64,000 nucleotides of DNA from Rhynochetos jubatus. Lineage: Eukaryota > Chordata > Aves > Eurypygiformes > Rhynochetidae. The position numbers were made by a program, and so were the translations under genes. The notes beneath the pieces were generated by a model, which was not told where the DNA came from, did no database searches, and saw only the letters and a list, made by a program, of their open reading frames with translations. Positions 1-13,071 of this stretch are shown piece after piece. Each line of letters opens with the position of its first letter. Positions within the stretch are counted from its first letter, which is position 1. Location of the stretch: positions 50,761,304 to 50,825,303 of the forward strand of contig CM050650.1 in the NCBI GenBank assembly GCA_027574665.1, read 5' to 3'.

Positions 1-1291
1 TTGTTAGCTGCTACATTAGTAATACTTGCAGCTGCATTTAAAGTAACACTGTTTTCCATGTTACCGCCTGTGTTTTGGGTTTATTTTAAAGACTGTAAAA
101 TGTCAGTGTGTCAGATATTGAGCTCTTTTGGAATGTATTTAACTAGTGTCACAGAATATGCTTCTCGAGGGCCTGTTTCTCATTTTGTTATTTAGAAAGC
201 TGCTGTGATTGGGAGAGGCTCAGAATGAACAGCACGGGTTACCAAGGAGATGGCATACTGTAGCAAAAAGATTTTTTAAAAAAAAAAAAAAAGCTCGTTC
301 TTGTATGAAGTGGTGTTCTGTGTTCACTTTTTACTTGTTTTTCATGCCTGCAGACAAGGTCGGGTTGTTCTTAGCAATGTGGGAATGGACTTGCTGCTTG
401 TCCAGGTTTGAACCAGGTCATTTCAGGGTGTGTCTCAAGAATTTGAGTTAGGGCCTGATTCAGGTCCCTAGAGGTACAAAAGTGACACAGTTGGAACCGT
501 CTTTCAATTTCATGAAAATATTAGTGTGGTACTTCAGAGACAGCTTATGATCCACACATTTCTGTTCTCCCTCATTATGTTCCTCAAGAGCAAGCAAATC
601 ACATATTGGAAACACTTGCACTGTTACTGGTCTGCCAGCCTTCTGCAGGGTAGAGACCCAGACCACGTATTGTTCCTGGTCCTACTTCTTGGTAACAGTC
701 AGTGTGGGGATCTGAACCAGTGTAGGTTAGGAGTGTGTGCTTATCTGGAATCGATTCCCATCAAGGACTGTCTTTTCATATAAGTAAAATAGTTGCCGCT
801 GTTTCATCTCATCTGTGGAGGAAAGGGTGCTTTACCTGCTCTGTTCCTGCAGAAGGGTCCCACTGACACCACTGGGCCTGTGACTGACAGCAGTTGTGGT
901 TTCTGTGGAGCAGTATGCAGGGGATCTTGGCTTGAGAAACTGGTCACGGGTTTGGGGTTTTTTTTTTGTAGATATTCATCTTGAGTGTAGTTCAGTATTG
1001 TCCCTATGCTGTACTGTTCTGGGTTCTAGTCCCTGCCCTCTGCACTAATGAAGCATTTTGCATGACTGGCTGGATTGAATAAGGACCATGTGAACTATGT
1101 ATTTGTGTTTGTAGGAATGTAGCTGCATGTGTGTTTTCCTAGGAGCTCTGTGTGTTCAGGAAGGAGCTGAATTCAGGTTTTCTACTTTTTCTATAAATGT
1201 GTGTTTTCCAAGGTGCTACTCAGGAAGGGTGTTGTGAAGGAGAGTGGTTAGGCTGCTTAAAAGATCAGTGTCACAGATATTACAGGGAAAA
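1..1291. other. Unique intronic sequence, no gene seen
   Basis: Apart from a T7/A15 run near 272-293, no repeat family, RNA gene or coding exon was recognised. The short open frames of 60-85 codons show no protein family resemblance. Confidence 0.6.
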
Positions 1292-1447
1292 ATCATAGAA
1301 TCACAGAAAGGTTTGGGTTGGAAGGGACCTTAAAGACCATCCAGTTTCAGCCCCCCTGCCATGGGCAGGGACACCCTCCACTAGACCAGGTTGCTCAAAG
1401 CCTCATCCAGCCTGGCCTTGAAGACAGCCAGATGTGGGGCACCCACA
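1292..1447 (-). mobile_element. CR1 LINE 3'-end fragment (5'-truncated), minus strand
   Basis: Read on the minus strand this ends with the CR1 3' untranslated signature: a segment equivalent to gatggtctttaaggtccc, then ccaacccaaacc, then the terminal octamer-like repeat (ttctgtgattctatgat). On the plus strand it starts atcatagaatcacagaaagg. It stops abruptly at about 1447 inside the block ggggcacccaca. Only about 155 bp remain, the usual result of abortive target-primed reverse transcription. No protein-coding part of the element is left. Confidence 0.9.
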
Positions 1448-1839
1448 TTATTTTAATATGAATTTGTGAAAAGCTTGACTTAGAATTTAATGGCAAGGTC
1501 CACTCCATTACATGTTGGAAAAGCATACAAAGGTGAAATCAAATCAACACTGGGTTAAATTGTTTATATGTGGATTAAAAATTGTATATACAGGGTCAGG
1601 GGAAATCTAACCTGAATAGGTTGGCATGATTTGTATATATACGGATCAGGAGAAAAGGGTAAGGACATTCCTTCTGTTGAGTCATGAGGTTCAGCATGGA
1701 TTCTCTTGCTTTCTTAACTCCTCAAAGAGAAGTCTAGGAGCAGCTGCATCTACTCCTTAAGTCTCAGACTTGGGCAATGGTTTATGCCTAAAGAGAGATC
1801 ACAGTGTGGTGATTTTTTGTGGTTTGAGTAACTTTGGGA
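1448..1839. other. Unclassified AT-rich intronic sequence with an imperfect direct repeat
   Basis: No gene is seen. Two similar segments, at about 1581-1604 (attgtatatacagggtcagg) and 1630-1655 (tttgtatatatacggatcag), form an imperfect direct repeat about 50 bp apart. It could be the edge of the repeat that follows or a small local duplication. Confidence 0.4.
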
Positions 1840-2640
1840 TAGTAGTAATAAATAACAGCAATTCAAAATTTATTAGTACTATTAAGATGCATCACACAAT
1901 TAAGATTATATCATTTCCTACCAAAGCATAATTATCAATGAATCTACACAACAACTTAATTAAAGACTTGACAAAGTTGTCAGCATAAAACTGCATGCGC
2001 ACACACAGACAGATGTAGATACAGAGATAGAAATAGATATATACAAAGTTATCTGTTAAAACTTCTCCTTAATTTCAGTGAAAATATAAACGTCTGACAC
2101 CTTTGCATCTCTCAACGGGTGAAGAGTTGAGCCTCAAGGGGGTTTCTGCCTAGGTAGCGATATCCTCTGATTCCCCAAACTTGAGAGTTTGTGAACTCTG
2201 GGAGATATCCCGTTCAGAGGGGGATACTGGTTACAGCCCACTGTTTATAGGGCTATGAGATGATTCACTTTAGGCATCAGTAACTTTCTGCTTTGGCCCC
2301 AATTTAGGCTGGTAATTACTAGAGTGTCAGTAATTGACAGTACTGACTTGTCCTAGTCTCAGGGTTGTCAGGGAATTATTAGTTATTCCATCCCTATTCT
2401 CCACTGTGGCCAGGTGGTCAGATTTCTGGTATGCACCATGGTCAAGCAGCTGAACTCCCAGTATGGTCAGTGCCATACACAATGCAAGAGTTCTTGGTAT
2501 GTCAGGGTACGCTTAACCGCCAAACTCATGGCACAATGTCCAAGGCTGGGCAGGAATCTTTAGGCTGTAGAGTGACCCAGGAGCTGGTGGGGTGAAATGC
2601 ACCACCACAGAAGGTCCTGTTACGGATCTGGAAAAAGTGA
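1840..2640 (-). mobile_element. Probable LTR-retrotransposon (ERV) remnant, orientation and ends uncertain
   Basis: From about 2100 to 2640 base composition shifts to much higher GC than its surroundings. The wording (for example ggtagcgatatcctctgatt and catggcacaatgtccaaggc) resembles an avian endogenous-retrovirus LTR that I recognise only from general memory. It holds no long open frame. An AT-rich part (1840-2100) precedes it and may be the polyadenylation end if the element is on the minus strand. I could not find clean TG...CA ends or a target-site duplication, so boundaries are approximate. It may be another repeat class. Confidence 0.4.
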
Positions 2641-3438
2641 CTGGAAAGGTTACTTGTCATATTAAAGGCTGAGACCCCTTTGCTATGGTAAGCAGTGTTT
2701 TAGGCGTGATGAGTTTTGTTTCCTCAAGGTGGGTGGTTATAGTGTGATAGTTCAAACTGTAAATATGTGAAGGGAGGAAAGCAAAGCAAAACCACATCCA
2801 ATACCCAGATGTATTTTCTGTCTGAATTTGGAAAGGTGTGTTTTTTATTGTGTTACTGGCCTGCACCTTTGAATGAAGTGTGTATGTTTGGCAGACAAAT
2901 GCACTTCTCATTTTAACTTATTACCCTGAAGGGATTATTTTATACAATGTCCTAATCCAAGGTCTTCCTACATATGCATTACATACTCTTGAACATATAG
3001 GCGATGTGATGGAAAGTTTGTTTTCAAGTTGTTCTGAGGAGTGAACGTTGTTGCTATTAAATGAGATAATGCGTTTGCAGAAGGAATGGCAGCCAGGAAA
3101 CAGTGGTAAGTGCATGGCAGGCTTTGGCAAACGCTAGCTGTGTAGTTGCTTATGACATCTACAGGAGAATTTTGGAGTCTGAAGAAAGATTTGTCGTAAC
3201 AAATGCTATAATAGACCCGTTATGTTTGTGTGAACACATCTGTGAGGCCAAGTTCATCTCATTGGCTCAGTTACCTCTGCAAGCTCTACATCCTACACAG
3301 GGAACTCGAGCCCAACAGATCAGTTTCTCTGGGTTTGGCTTTGCTTCCACATACCTGTAAGTCATGGACAGCTTTAATTTCCAGAGGTTATTTCGCTAGC
3401 GCGCTGCTGTCGCTGGCTTAGCCTGAGTTAGTGAGCTC

Positions 3439-3490
3439 GTCCCCAGTGCTGTCAATACGTGAGCACCCATCTGTTTACAGCACTGGGGAC
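3439..3490. repeat. Perfect inverted repeat (14-bp arms, 24-nt loop)
   Basis: gtccccagtgctgt at 3439-3452 is the exact reverse complement of acagcactggggac at 3477-3490. The arms are GC-rich within an AT-rich intron. They lie just downstream of a small CpG cluster (tcgctagcgcgc, about 3400). Pairing does not extend beyond the arms. The element could be a miniature transposon remnant or a local palindrome; no family was recognised. Confidence 0.7.
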
Positions 3491-5079
3491 TCAGCATGGT
3501 GTGTTTGAAATTTTTGAGTAAGGCAGTGGATCTGGATGATTGTTTTTATTTAACGTCCATCATAACATCTGTCTTTCTGTTTTTCCATTCTTCTTCTGGT
3601 AGACCATTATGAAACAATATTTTGGTCACATATGTATAAGGAAAACCAATAATGTAGAAGATAAAGTAAAATTGCTTACTTATAAACATGTTTTAAAGTA
3701 TTTTTTTCAAAAATACATTTTTGAGGTAATGTGCAAGTTAAAACCTTGGCAATTTTACTTGCTTTGTAAGATAGATATTGTAATAAAAATAATTATTTTT
3801 TAAATGGCAAATAGAGAATGCAGCATTATGTGTTGTTTGTGGGGAAAAACCCTTCATGCTGCTCATGCCCTGTTGATGCTCTCATGTAAAGAATCTGCTG
3901 TCATGTGAATCCCTTTTTAGTCACGTTTTTAAACAAAATTACTTTTTGATCAGAGTGAGGGCATGAATTTTTATTTATGCAAATCCTTTTGACTAACTTA
4001 AGTATGAATTCACAGGTATTTTTACAGGTAGAAACCTACTTAGTAAAATCGGGGAGCAGAAGATTTTTTTGCAAGAGAGGGGTGGAAGAGTCCTGACCAC
4101 AATTGCCTGTCTGGTCAGAAGGCCAGGGGGAAATTGGACTGGGAAATAGTACTGGTTAGGAAGAAAATGTGTTTCCAGAAGAAGAGAGGGGTGCAAACCA
4201 TGCCCCATTTACTGTTCACAGGAGGACTACAGAGTCAAATGTTGCTGGTAAAATTTCTCTTTCCTGAAAGCCAAATGGCACAGCATAGCTTATTGGCAGC
4301 TAATTCATTTTCTTGGTCTCCGAAACAGGGATGCAAACCATGTACCAAGAGCTGTGCCTGGGTGTGCCCACTCCTGTGCTCTGCTTGTGAGGGATTCGAA
4401 CTGCCACCGTCTAAAACATGTCAGGGACCTTGCTAACACCGCAGCTGTACAGGTGACCGTGTTCAGTCACCCGGAAATGCACTTGGATATGCTGTAACAA
4501 TAAGCTGTTTGCTAGTGTGGATTTTGCATTACTCTCCCTGGATACAATTTTTTAAGTTAAGAAAAAACAACTATTTTTTTCTTTCTGCTTGTTTTCACAA
4601 TGAAGGCAGTGTAAGTAGATAAAGGTTTGCTGGGAAAACCGAGTTAAACCACTTTAGTGAAAACAGTCTATCAAGACACCATCAGCATTGTATTAAAGTT
4701 ATGCAAATAGCCATCTACGCTAGATAACATGTCTCTGTATTGAATTGTCTCAAAGGAAAAATGTCCACATCTTTGTTTTTAATAATAGAAAATGCCTTAT
4801 CAGATCAGATACTGTGCTGTTGACTACTGATATATGTTGGCTGCTTCTGTACTGGTATGCACGTGAAATAAGTTTGTTGTGTTAAATACTCATTTAACTT
4901 ATTTGTTGCAATTTTTTTGTTTCTTATGCTAGAAACTATAGGTAAGAGTGCAGTGCAAACATAGATTTCTTTTTTTATTCCTAACAAGATTATAGATGTG
5001 ATAATGGATTTCCCATGATGACTTATTTTTTTTCTAGCTCATCTTGTGTATATATATTGTATCTGGTTCATTTGGATAG

Positions 5080-5081
<2 letters not shown>

Positions 5082-5113
<32 letters not shown>
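5082..5113. repeat. (TA)16 dinucleotide microsatellite
   Basis: An uninterrupted 32-bp run of TA repeats, followed after a short spacer by an A11 run (5126-5136). It is the longest perfect dinucleotide repeat seen in the window and probably polymorphic. Confidence 0.95.
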
Positions 5114-5114
<1 letters not shown>

Positions 5115-8100
5115 CAAAAATATTAAAAAAAAAAAGACAGCAACAGAGAACATGAAACTAAATGCCAGAGGAAAAAATCTGTTTACTGCTAAGACTTTAG
5201 TGCGTCTTGCAGTACAGGATTAGCCAAAGAGGAAAGTTTTGGTGGGGGTTTTGTGTGTTTTCTTTTTTTGACTCCTCTACCCACATCATTTGCTCCGCAG
5301 CCCTTAATCTTTCAAGAATGTCTAGTAACCTGGGGGGTGATTAGTTTTTGCAGGACTTTAGCCAACAATGCCATTTTGTAAAGTAGTGATATGTTCAATT
5401 CCATAACAATGCCAAATGTGTTTTGCTTTATTTAAATGGAGGCGTCATGTAGAACACTGGCCACTTACTTGCATTTCATAAGTTTGAAGTAACAAATCAT
5501 GCATTTATGTATTGAAAATTATAACAGGATTGTGACATATTTCCACTAGACATTATAGTTCAAATTTTGCTTTTCAAAACCCTAGCTAAAATGCTTATCT
5601 CCCTAATGGAACATCTTTATCTCATTTCATAGAAGTGGAAGGAACAATTGTAATGTTCCTTGTGTATGGAATTATGTATAGATTACAATTAGCTGAAAAC
5701 AATAAAATAAACATACATAGTCCTCTTCCCTCCTTAGATGATGGCAATATGAATAAACTATTTGCTTCTGTCTATTCATGTGGCTATATTTAACATCATT
5801 CCTCCTTTTCAGTTTATCATCTGTTGTGGGCATCATACAGTGTATTTAGTTTGTTTGCTTGCCTTTTTTTTTTTTTTAAGAAAGCTTCAGTTTGTGTGAT
5901 GCAGCACAAACATTCCACCTGGCTGCTCAGTGCACGTAGAAGTAGAAGATTTAAACCAGAGATTCAGGGGGAAGAAAAAACCTAAACAAACATCTAAATT
6001 TACTCCCAGCCTTCTGGCAACTAGACAAACCTGAAAAATAATTCTTGGAGAAATTTTGCAGAATATCCCCAAACCTTTGGTTTTAATGTGTCTTGCTCTA
6101 TGTGCATTAGAAGTTACCTCTGAGAGTGTAGGTGGGACACAAGACCTGGTCTTTAGAACCTTTGTAGAAAGGAGAATATGAGGAGCATAAACCCCAGTAA
6201 TTCAGTAGAGCATGATTTAAGACGGAAGAACAGCATAGCTATAGGTTTGCTAACAGAATGCAAAGAACATGCTTCAAATGAAAAGCAACTGGCAGCTGGA
6301 TAGCAAAGTCCTGAAAAAAACCCATTGCCTGTTCAATGAATATTCGGGAGGTGCCAAACATTCATTAGCATGTTTGAGAGTCTACAGAGCAAAAGGCCAG
6401 CATATCTCAGCAGAAGTGTTATTTTCTCCTTCTGAACATTTCCTCCCTTTCCCTCTCTCACTGTTCCAAATGTAACTGGGCAGTGTCTTGGCTGGTCTGT
6501 TCTCGTTCATAGCCTGATCTATGGCAGACATTGGAAAGATGACAGAACAAACGGTCCAATTTTTCAAAGCTGAGACACAGAGATGAGGCAAAGAGGCACT
6601 CCTGTAATATTATGGACTAATTCTGTCTGCCCGGCATCCTCACCTAAATACTGATGCTCCCCCTGAGGCAGCCTTAGTGCTAAATGAAAGGTGTCTCAGC
6701 ACTGCCTTTCAGCAATGTTACAGACTTGTAGATCATCTATATGGTTAGTGGATGGATGTGAGGCTCTAGGACATTGGTGAAATTAGCTGAAGGCTGAACA
6801 CCTAAACCCCAAAATAACATTTTTTACGATGGCTGTTGGGTTAAAACTACTTTTTTTTCCTAAGCTTTGAAACTGACTAGCTCTTTTGATGTCAAGGGAC
6901 AGACAAAATTTTAAGTGTTTCAGTTGTAATGTGATCAGGTAGATGGGCATCTACTGCATATATTGCAGAAATGCACCAATGTTTACAGACCAGAGCATGG
7001 AATTGGTCGTATTGGACTACTCGGGAAAGGTTGACATCTAGTTAAGCTATGTCGTTTACTTGGATATTTATGATTTGTTAACTGTGTGAGCTTTTCTCTG
7101 AAGCTCAGTAGAAGATTCTTTGGGAGACCTTGCGGTGTGATGTCACCAGTGCAATATTTACAGCTCTGCTATGGGGGTCCTGTTTCTTACACACTTTAAA
7201 CTTATTCTGTAGTTCTTTTGAATTCTGTCTTTACCCCAGATGCTTGTTAGCATAGTTGGAAAACAAACAAATCACTTAAACTTGTAATTGCAAAAACTTT
7301 TTCTGCTCTAAGAAGCACAGCCTTAGGAATCAATATCATATAGTATTTGAGTTTCTTCCCTCCTTGAGCCCTTTTTGTGACTTATATCTGCATAAAAATT
7401 CAAATCTGATTGCCAGAGGAAATTAAGCTCAAAGTAAAGGACTGATTCTCTACAGGAAACACTTGATAACAAATTTTAACAGTTGGATTCTACTTTAAAA
7501 GAGGCTGATGGGAAGTTTAGGTCCTAGAAATCAGCACTAATGTTCAGGATATGATGATATTAATACATTCTAAGTAGCTGCTCTGAAAGTGAGACTTCCT
7601 CTGTAGCTCAAGTAATTCAAAAGAACTTTTCTGAAATAAACCGTCTCATACGTGCTGAAACCTGGTGAACAAATTCAGTGTGACACTTTGGGTTGGGCTC
7701 TGGAGGCTGAGCTAGGTAACTTAATCTGCATGGCAACTGCAGTCTTGGTTCAACCTAGGAGTTAGTGTTGAGCAGAGATTGTATTTCTAAATGAAACATG
7801 GATGAAAAAAGTTCTGAGAAGGGGAGGGTTTGCGCTCTTCTGGGGCAAGGAAGGTCTAAACATTTCGTGTTGCTCTACAAGGAGAGTGGCTATGCTTTCA
7901 TGTAAAGTTGTTTACTTACAGCTCTGTTACTGTATCTTTACATGTCACAGGTACTGTAATGTCTGTGGTATCTTAGTTATGCATTTCTGGTGATTGGCTA
8001 AATGTCTACAGGCCTTTTGATTCTACTACAAGGTAACATTCCAGGCAAAGATCCATTTAATAAGGAGGCACAGTGCCCTACAGCCTTCATTGCTTTGTCT

Positions 8101-9577
8101 AGACTATGAGGAAGTGGCTGATAGAAAAGCTGGATCGTGCTGAAGAGTCCCGTTCAATCTTTGTGCCATGGAAATATTGCTACTGGAAGGAATGGCAGCA
8201 GAAATACTGAAAGGATTGTTTGAACCTGATGAAGCAAGTATGGTGTGTGCCTGCCTTTAGACTAGCAAAGCAAACGAGAAAAGTCACTTCCGCACAGAGT
8301 ACTTTCTTGCGTGGTTGAAATAGCATTGTTGGGGCAGCAGCAGCTGCGTTCCCAATGCATTTATGCTCTTTGTTTCCACTGTGTCTTTTCTAGTAGACAA
8401 GGAAAGAGCAATACATGGTAGGTACTGCGTTTCTTGTTTTTCTTATGCATACAAGTTCTACAAAACTATAGTTGCATGTTGTCTCCAGAGGCTAGATGTC
8501 ATTATAACCTTGTACAGTTAATAGCCCATCATGCCAGTTATTCAAATCTTAATTATATCCATCTCTTCATAGATTTTAGCTGAAAACTAATAACTTCTTT
8601 GTTGTTGTGCAGACAGTAGATAGACAAGCTGTATGCGCCTTTGTACAAAAACAACCTTGTTGGTATAAATCACTGAAAATCACATATAAGAAATGATGGC
8701 TCCCTCAGAAATGGATAGTAAGATCTTTTCAGTCATTAATAATCTTTATGTCACATTAGACTGCTGATTAAAACTGAATAGTAGCAATAGCTATCCTGTT
8801 ATTAATTTTTGAACGAGACCTCTGTTCTTCCAGTGAAATCTGGAAAAATGAAAGACAGAAATATAGTCCCTTGGCAAAGAGAATTATGTAAAAAGATTGC
8901 TTAGGGTTTTTTGTTTGTTTGTGCAGTTTTTTTAAGAATGTGGATAAAAGTGAGATCTGGGTATGATAAAAATAGAGGCTGTGCTATTTTGTAGCAAATA
9001 TCTCAATCTCCAAAAAATCAAGAAAATATCTCAAAAATTTACAGTGAGTTTTTAGGCGCATTTTTATATGCCTAAAACTTTGCTTTAAGTGACTTGGTCA
9101 GGACTAAAACTCTAGGTCTTGTACATGCTATTTACAATTCGTATTTATTTATAATTATTTGCATATCCCATCCCATAATCCTACTACACTTAAAATATTT
9201 TCTGTATCATAGGGTATCTGTTCAAGTATTTGATATATAACAAATTGGTTTTGATATCCTCAGCTGAATAAAAGATATGCTGTGTTTCTTTCTGAGAGAA
9301 AGTAGAACTGTATGTGTTTAATATTTTTCTGGTCACCTTATTTGAAGCAGACCAAGAAAAAAAGGAGATATTGCAAAAAATGTAATGACACTTCTTTCTC
9401 TGAAATGTCTTTTAGTCACTGGACACGTTTAGATTGCAACTGTCACTGCTGAACAGAAAAAGTTTTGAAAAAAGCAGAAGAGCAGTGTTTCTGCCCCAAA
9501 ATGATCTCAAAAATGTAGTAATACTTTAAAAAGTTAACTTCCATCCCCCATCCTTCACAGAGGTCAAAGTTGATGTA

Positions 9578-9615
9578 TTCACTGAGACCGAGCATACCCT
9601 GTCTGACTCAGTGAA
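9578..9615. repeat. Inverted repeat with 9-bp arms and AP-1-like site
   Basis: ttcactgag (9578-9586) is the reverse complement of ctcagtgaa (9607-9615), with a 20-nt spacer. The right arm overlaps TGACTCA (9604-9610), the consensus AP-1 heptamer. A function is not shown by the sequence. Confidence 0.45.
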
Positions 9616-9899
9616 GAGTTCACAAAGGATACTCATCCTAAAGAGCTTTTATCATGAATAACAGATCTTCTTAGCCAGAGGCATTTTGAGAAGGGCAGTG
9701 GGGTTCAGACAGAAAGCAGATATTAAAGAAATGCTCATATTTCTTCTGTGGTTTTATGCCTCTTTTTTCTCTTGCCAAATTAAATAAATATGTATTTCTT
9801 ATAGACATTGAAATTTAATATATCAGCATTTTATTGTCATTCTTCACATGAGAAGATGTTTCAACTCATCTTGGAGGTCAGCTTAATTATTGGTAGTGT

Positions 9900-10662
9900 A
9901 TTAAGTACTGCATCTGGGGAAGAACAACCCCATGTTCCAGTACAGGTTGGGGGCTGTTCTCTCGGAGGGCAGCTCTGGGGAAAAGGACCTTGGAGTCCTA
10001 GTGGACAACAGGATGACCATGAGCCAACAGTGTGCCCTTGCCACCAAGAAGGCCAGTGGCTTCCTGGGATGCATGAAGAGCAGCGTGGCCAGCAGGTCAA
10101 GGGAAGTTATCCTCCCCCTCTACTCTGCACTGGTGAGCCCTCACCTGAGGTGCTGTGTCCAGTTCTGGGCTCCTCTGTTCCAGAAGGACAAGGAGCTATT
10201 GGAGAGGGCCCAGTGCAGGGCCACTGAGATGATGAAGTGCCTGGAGCACCTTCCCTGTGAGGAAAGGCTGAGAGAGCTGTGTCTGTTTAGCTGGGAGAAG
10301 AGAAGGCTGAGGGAGGATCTTATCAATGCTTATCAATATCTACAGGGTGGGTGTCAGGAGGATGGGGCCCGGCTCTTCTCAGTGGTGTCCAGTGACAGGA
10401 CTAGGGGCAATGGCCATAAACTGGGAAACAGAAGGTTCAACCTGAACATGAGGAAACCCTTCTTCCCTGTGAGGGTGAGAGAGCACTGGGACAGGCTGCC
10501 CAGAGGGGTGGGGGAGTCTCCTTCCCTGGAGACTTTCCAAAGCTGCCTGGACTTGTTCCGGTGTGATCTGGACTAGGTGATCCTACTCTGGCAGGGGGGT
10601 TGGACTAGATGATCTCTAGAGGTCCCTTCCAACCCTTAACACTCTGTGAATTTGTGTGAATA
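9900..10662 (+). mobile_element. CR1 LINE, 5'-truncated copy with reverse-transcriptase C-terminal coding remnant
   Basis: The segment encodes the carboxy-terminal part of the CR1 ORF2 protein. A 214-codon frame (9932-10576) contains the characteristic blocks KDLGVLVDNRM, ALATKKASG, VSPHLRCCVQFWAPLFQKD and PVRVREHWDRLP, and ends with the conserved CDLD and a stop. After the stop comes the CR1 3' untranslated region (ggttggactagatgatctct, cccttccaaccc) and a terminal ctgtgaat-type repeat near 10644-10662. The catalytic FADD region and the endonuclease domain are missing because of 5' truncation near 9900. The orientation matches that of PRKN. The remnant is non-autonomous and cannot move itself. 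Confidence 0.93.
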
Positions 10663-13071
10663 ATTTTATTATATAATATTTGATTTCTTCTACAATATCA
10701 GTTTTTCTCCATGCATCCCATGAAGGTATTCTTTCAAAGCTCAAGCTTCTGACAGCATCCATGAACAGCCATGCTGTCCTTTTGCTGCATGTTCTGCAGC
10801 AGACATTCTCTGGATGTGATGGTGTAAGGGCTGGAAAATTTGTGTAGAAAGGCAAATAAAATATATCGGTATTGGTGGCATCCTTTTATTTTCATTCTTT
10901 CTGATTATTCTGATTCCATTCTGAATGCATAGGTCCAATATAGGTGCCGAGCTGTTGATGGGAACTTGTCTTTCAAACACAACAATTACCTCCAAGAATT
11001 TTTATTTCTAATGTGTCTGAGTGTAGTGATTATGCTTTTGAAAGGTTTGTATTGGTATATGAATGGTTAAAGTGACCAACCTATTTAATCTTTAATCTTT
11101 GCTTTGCAGTATTCCTAAAATTCTTTGCTAAGTACCTTCAAATCCATTGTCACCTAATAAACCTGATTATTATCATGCTTAATATTAGTAGATAATTAGC
11201 AATGAATCATATGCATTTGTCTACTGAATGTAGTGATAGATTTATGTTTCTCTAATACTTCAACAGTTTCTTTAACTGCCTAGTTCTTAGGCAGTTAACC
11301 TGATGCAGCTTGAATGCTGGTCTAACACTGCACAAAACCTTTCCCTCAAAATGTGTTAGCAGTCTGTTGGTCCGTAACCACTGAGGCAGGCTATGGGAGC
11401 TGTAGGTATCAGTCATGTGCCTAGGAGGTGATCCAGCTAGCCATGCCCAAGGGACAGTGGCATTTCGCAGCTTAGGGAAGTCAGCTGCCCACTGGAAGAG
11501 TGTGTGTTATTGATGTCACAACCAAGCATCAAGTTCATGAATCACAGGAAATCCACACAGAAAACATTTCATTTTTTAATAGGAACCCTCCCCCCTCCCC
11601 ACCTGCCAAGACATTCTATGCCCTGGAAAGCCACTCCCTGCAATTCTTCTGGGATGTTGGAACCTTGAAGTGTGTCTGCTCAGAGTTGAACCCAGTCTTT
11701 CCCAAATCATGCCAGAAGAGATATTTGATTCCATGGCTGTTCTGAATTGAGTTTCTTTCAATCTGTCCTCAGACTCACTGAATATTTACTTAATTTTTTA
11801 GTTGGAAAAGGAAATGAAGCATTGTCCCAGCAGTGTGCAACGACGACATTGAAGTTTTCTCTCATTCAGGGAAATAATGATGGCAATACAGATGAAAGGA
11901 GATTTAAGTGCTGAAAAATTGAAAAATGAAAACTATATCTTCAGTGTGTATAACACACTAATAAAACTCTTTTGCATCCTAAACACACATGTCTGGGTAA
12001 TTTAGGGCAAAAATACCATAGGGCCCCCACCTTGTTCTGTAGCTTTTTCAGAAAAGAAGAAATGCAGAGGTTGAGCTTTCTTAGGATTTTTAATCTACTT
12101 ACATGGTGAACAAGAAGCAGGGGTAGGAACCTGTATTTTCATATATATATGTTGTATGTCAGCTGAGGTGTAGCTTATCTGGGAACTTGTTAGCAAAGAA
12201 CAGGGTTTTTTTCCGGCAGTGCAGTAGACTGGGCTGGGGAACAAGTATCAAAAAGGTGAAGTTTTTTTTCTAGACCTTGTTGTGTTTCATACTCTGGCTT
12301 CTCACTGATGGTTTCTGCATGACTGTAGTCTTTTATGTTGGTTAGCTGACCATCTAGAAGACAGTTTGCTGTGTCAGCAGCATGGGGTATATAAGCCCTG
12401 CTTTGTTTCAAAAGGCAGAATTTAGAAAGAGATTTTTGGTAAGATATCAAAGATCATTTATTTGATAAATTTGAGCATTTTCTTCTCAAGTTTCATAAAT
12501 AGTAGCTAACACTGACCATGTATCTTTGAACCTTTTCTTCCCCCTTGCACTTTTTATGATGTTGTGTGACAGAAAAGCGATAACAGGAGAGAAGAATATG
12601 ACAAAATATGTTAGAGCAATGCCTGCTCCCTTCTCTGAATAGCAATCTGTCAGATAGACTGCCAAAAGGAAGACGTTTGTAGTGTTAAATAGAATGTTCA
12701 CAATTTCATGGGACCTATGCCTTTAGGCAAGAAAATGATCTAAAGGTATTCACTCCACTAGAAGGTGACCATAAAACTACTCACTTTCAGAACTAAGAAA
12801 AGCACTAAATTTTGTCTCTGTATTTGCAGTAATTTCTTAATGTCCTTACTCATTGCTGAACAGAAATACTTTTAAAAAAAAAAAAAGGCATTTATCAGAA
12901 ATTTTTGTACAAAATGAGAACACAAGTGCATAAAGGAAGAATGTGATTTTTTTTTTCTGTTTTAAAATATTTTATACGTGGTCAGGTAGTGATGGAGGCT
13001 GTATGAATTTTTGCCCATCCCTTTTATGTTGTTCTGTGTGTTATTTATTATAAGGTTAAAATTCTGAAAGT
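10663..13071. other. Unique intronic sequence between two CR1 copies, no gene seen
   Basis: About 2.4 kb of AT-rich sequence without recognisable repeats or exons. Short frames on both strands lack any domain resemblance. A poly-A run occurs near 12872-12885. Confidence 0.55.

Larger units (their letters stand above)
2641..9899. other. Long unique intronic stretch, no gene seen
   Basis: About 7.3 kb of AT-rich sequence. The only features I can support are a hairpin at 3439-3490, the (TA)16 tract at 5082-5113 and a 9-bp-arm inverted repeat at 9578-9615 that contains an AP-1-like TGACTCA. Open frames of at most 100 codons show no recognisable domains. Confidence 0.6.

Noticed and set aside
9861-10326. 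Open frames of 61-139 codons overlapping the first CR1 copy in other frames and on the minus strand
   Set aside because: They are shadows of the CR1 ORF2 remnant; GC-rich repeat sequence keeps other frames open.
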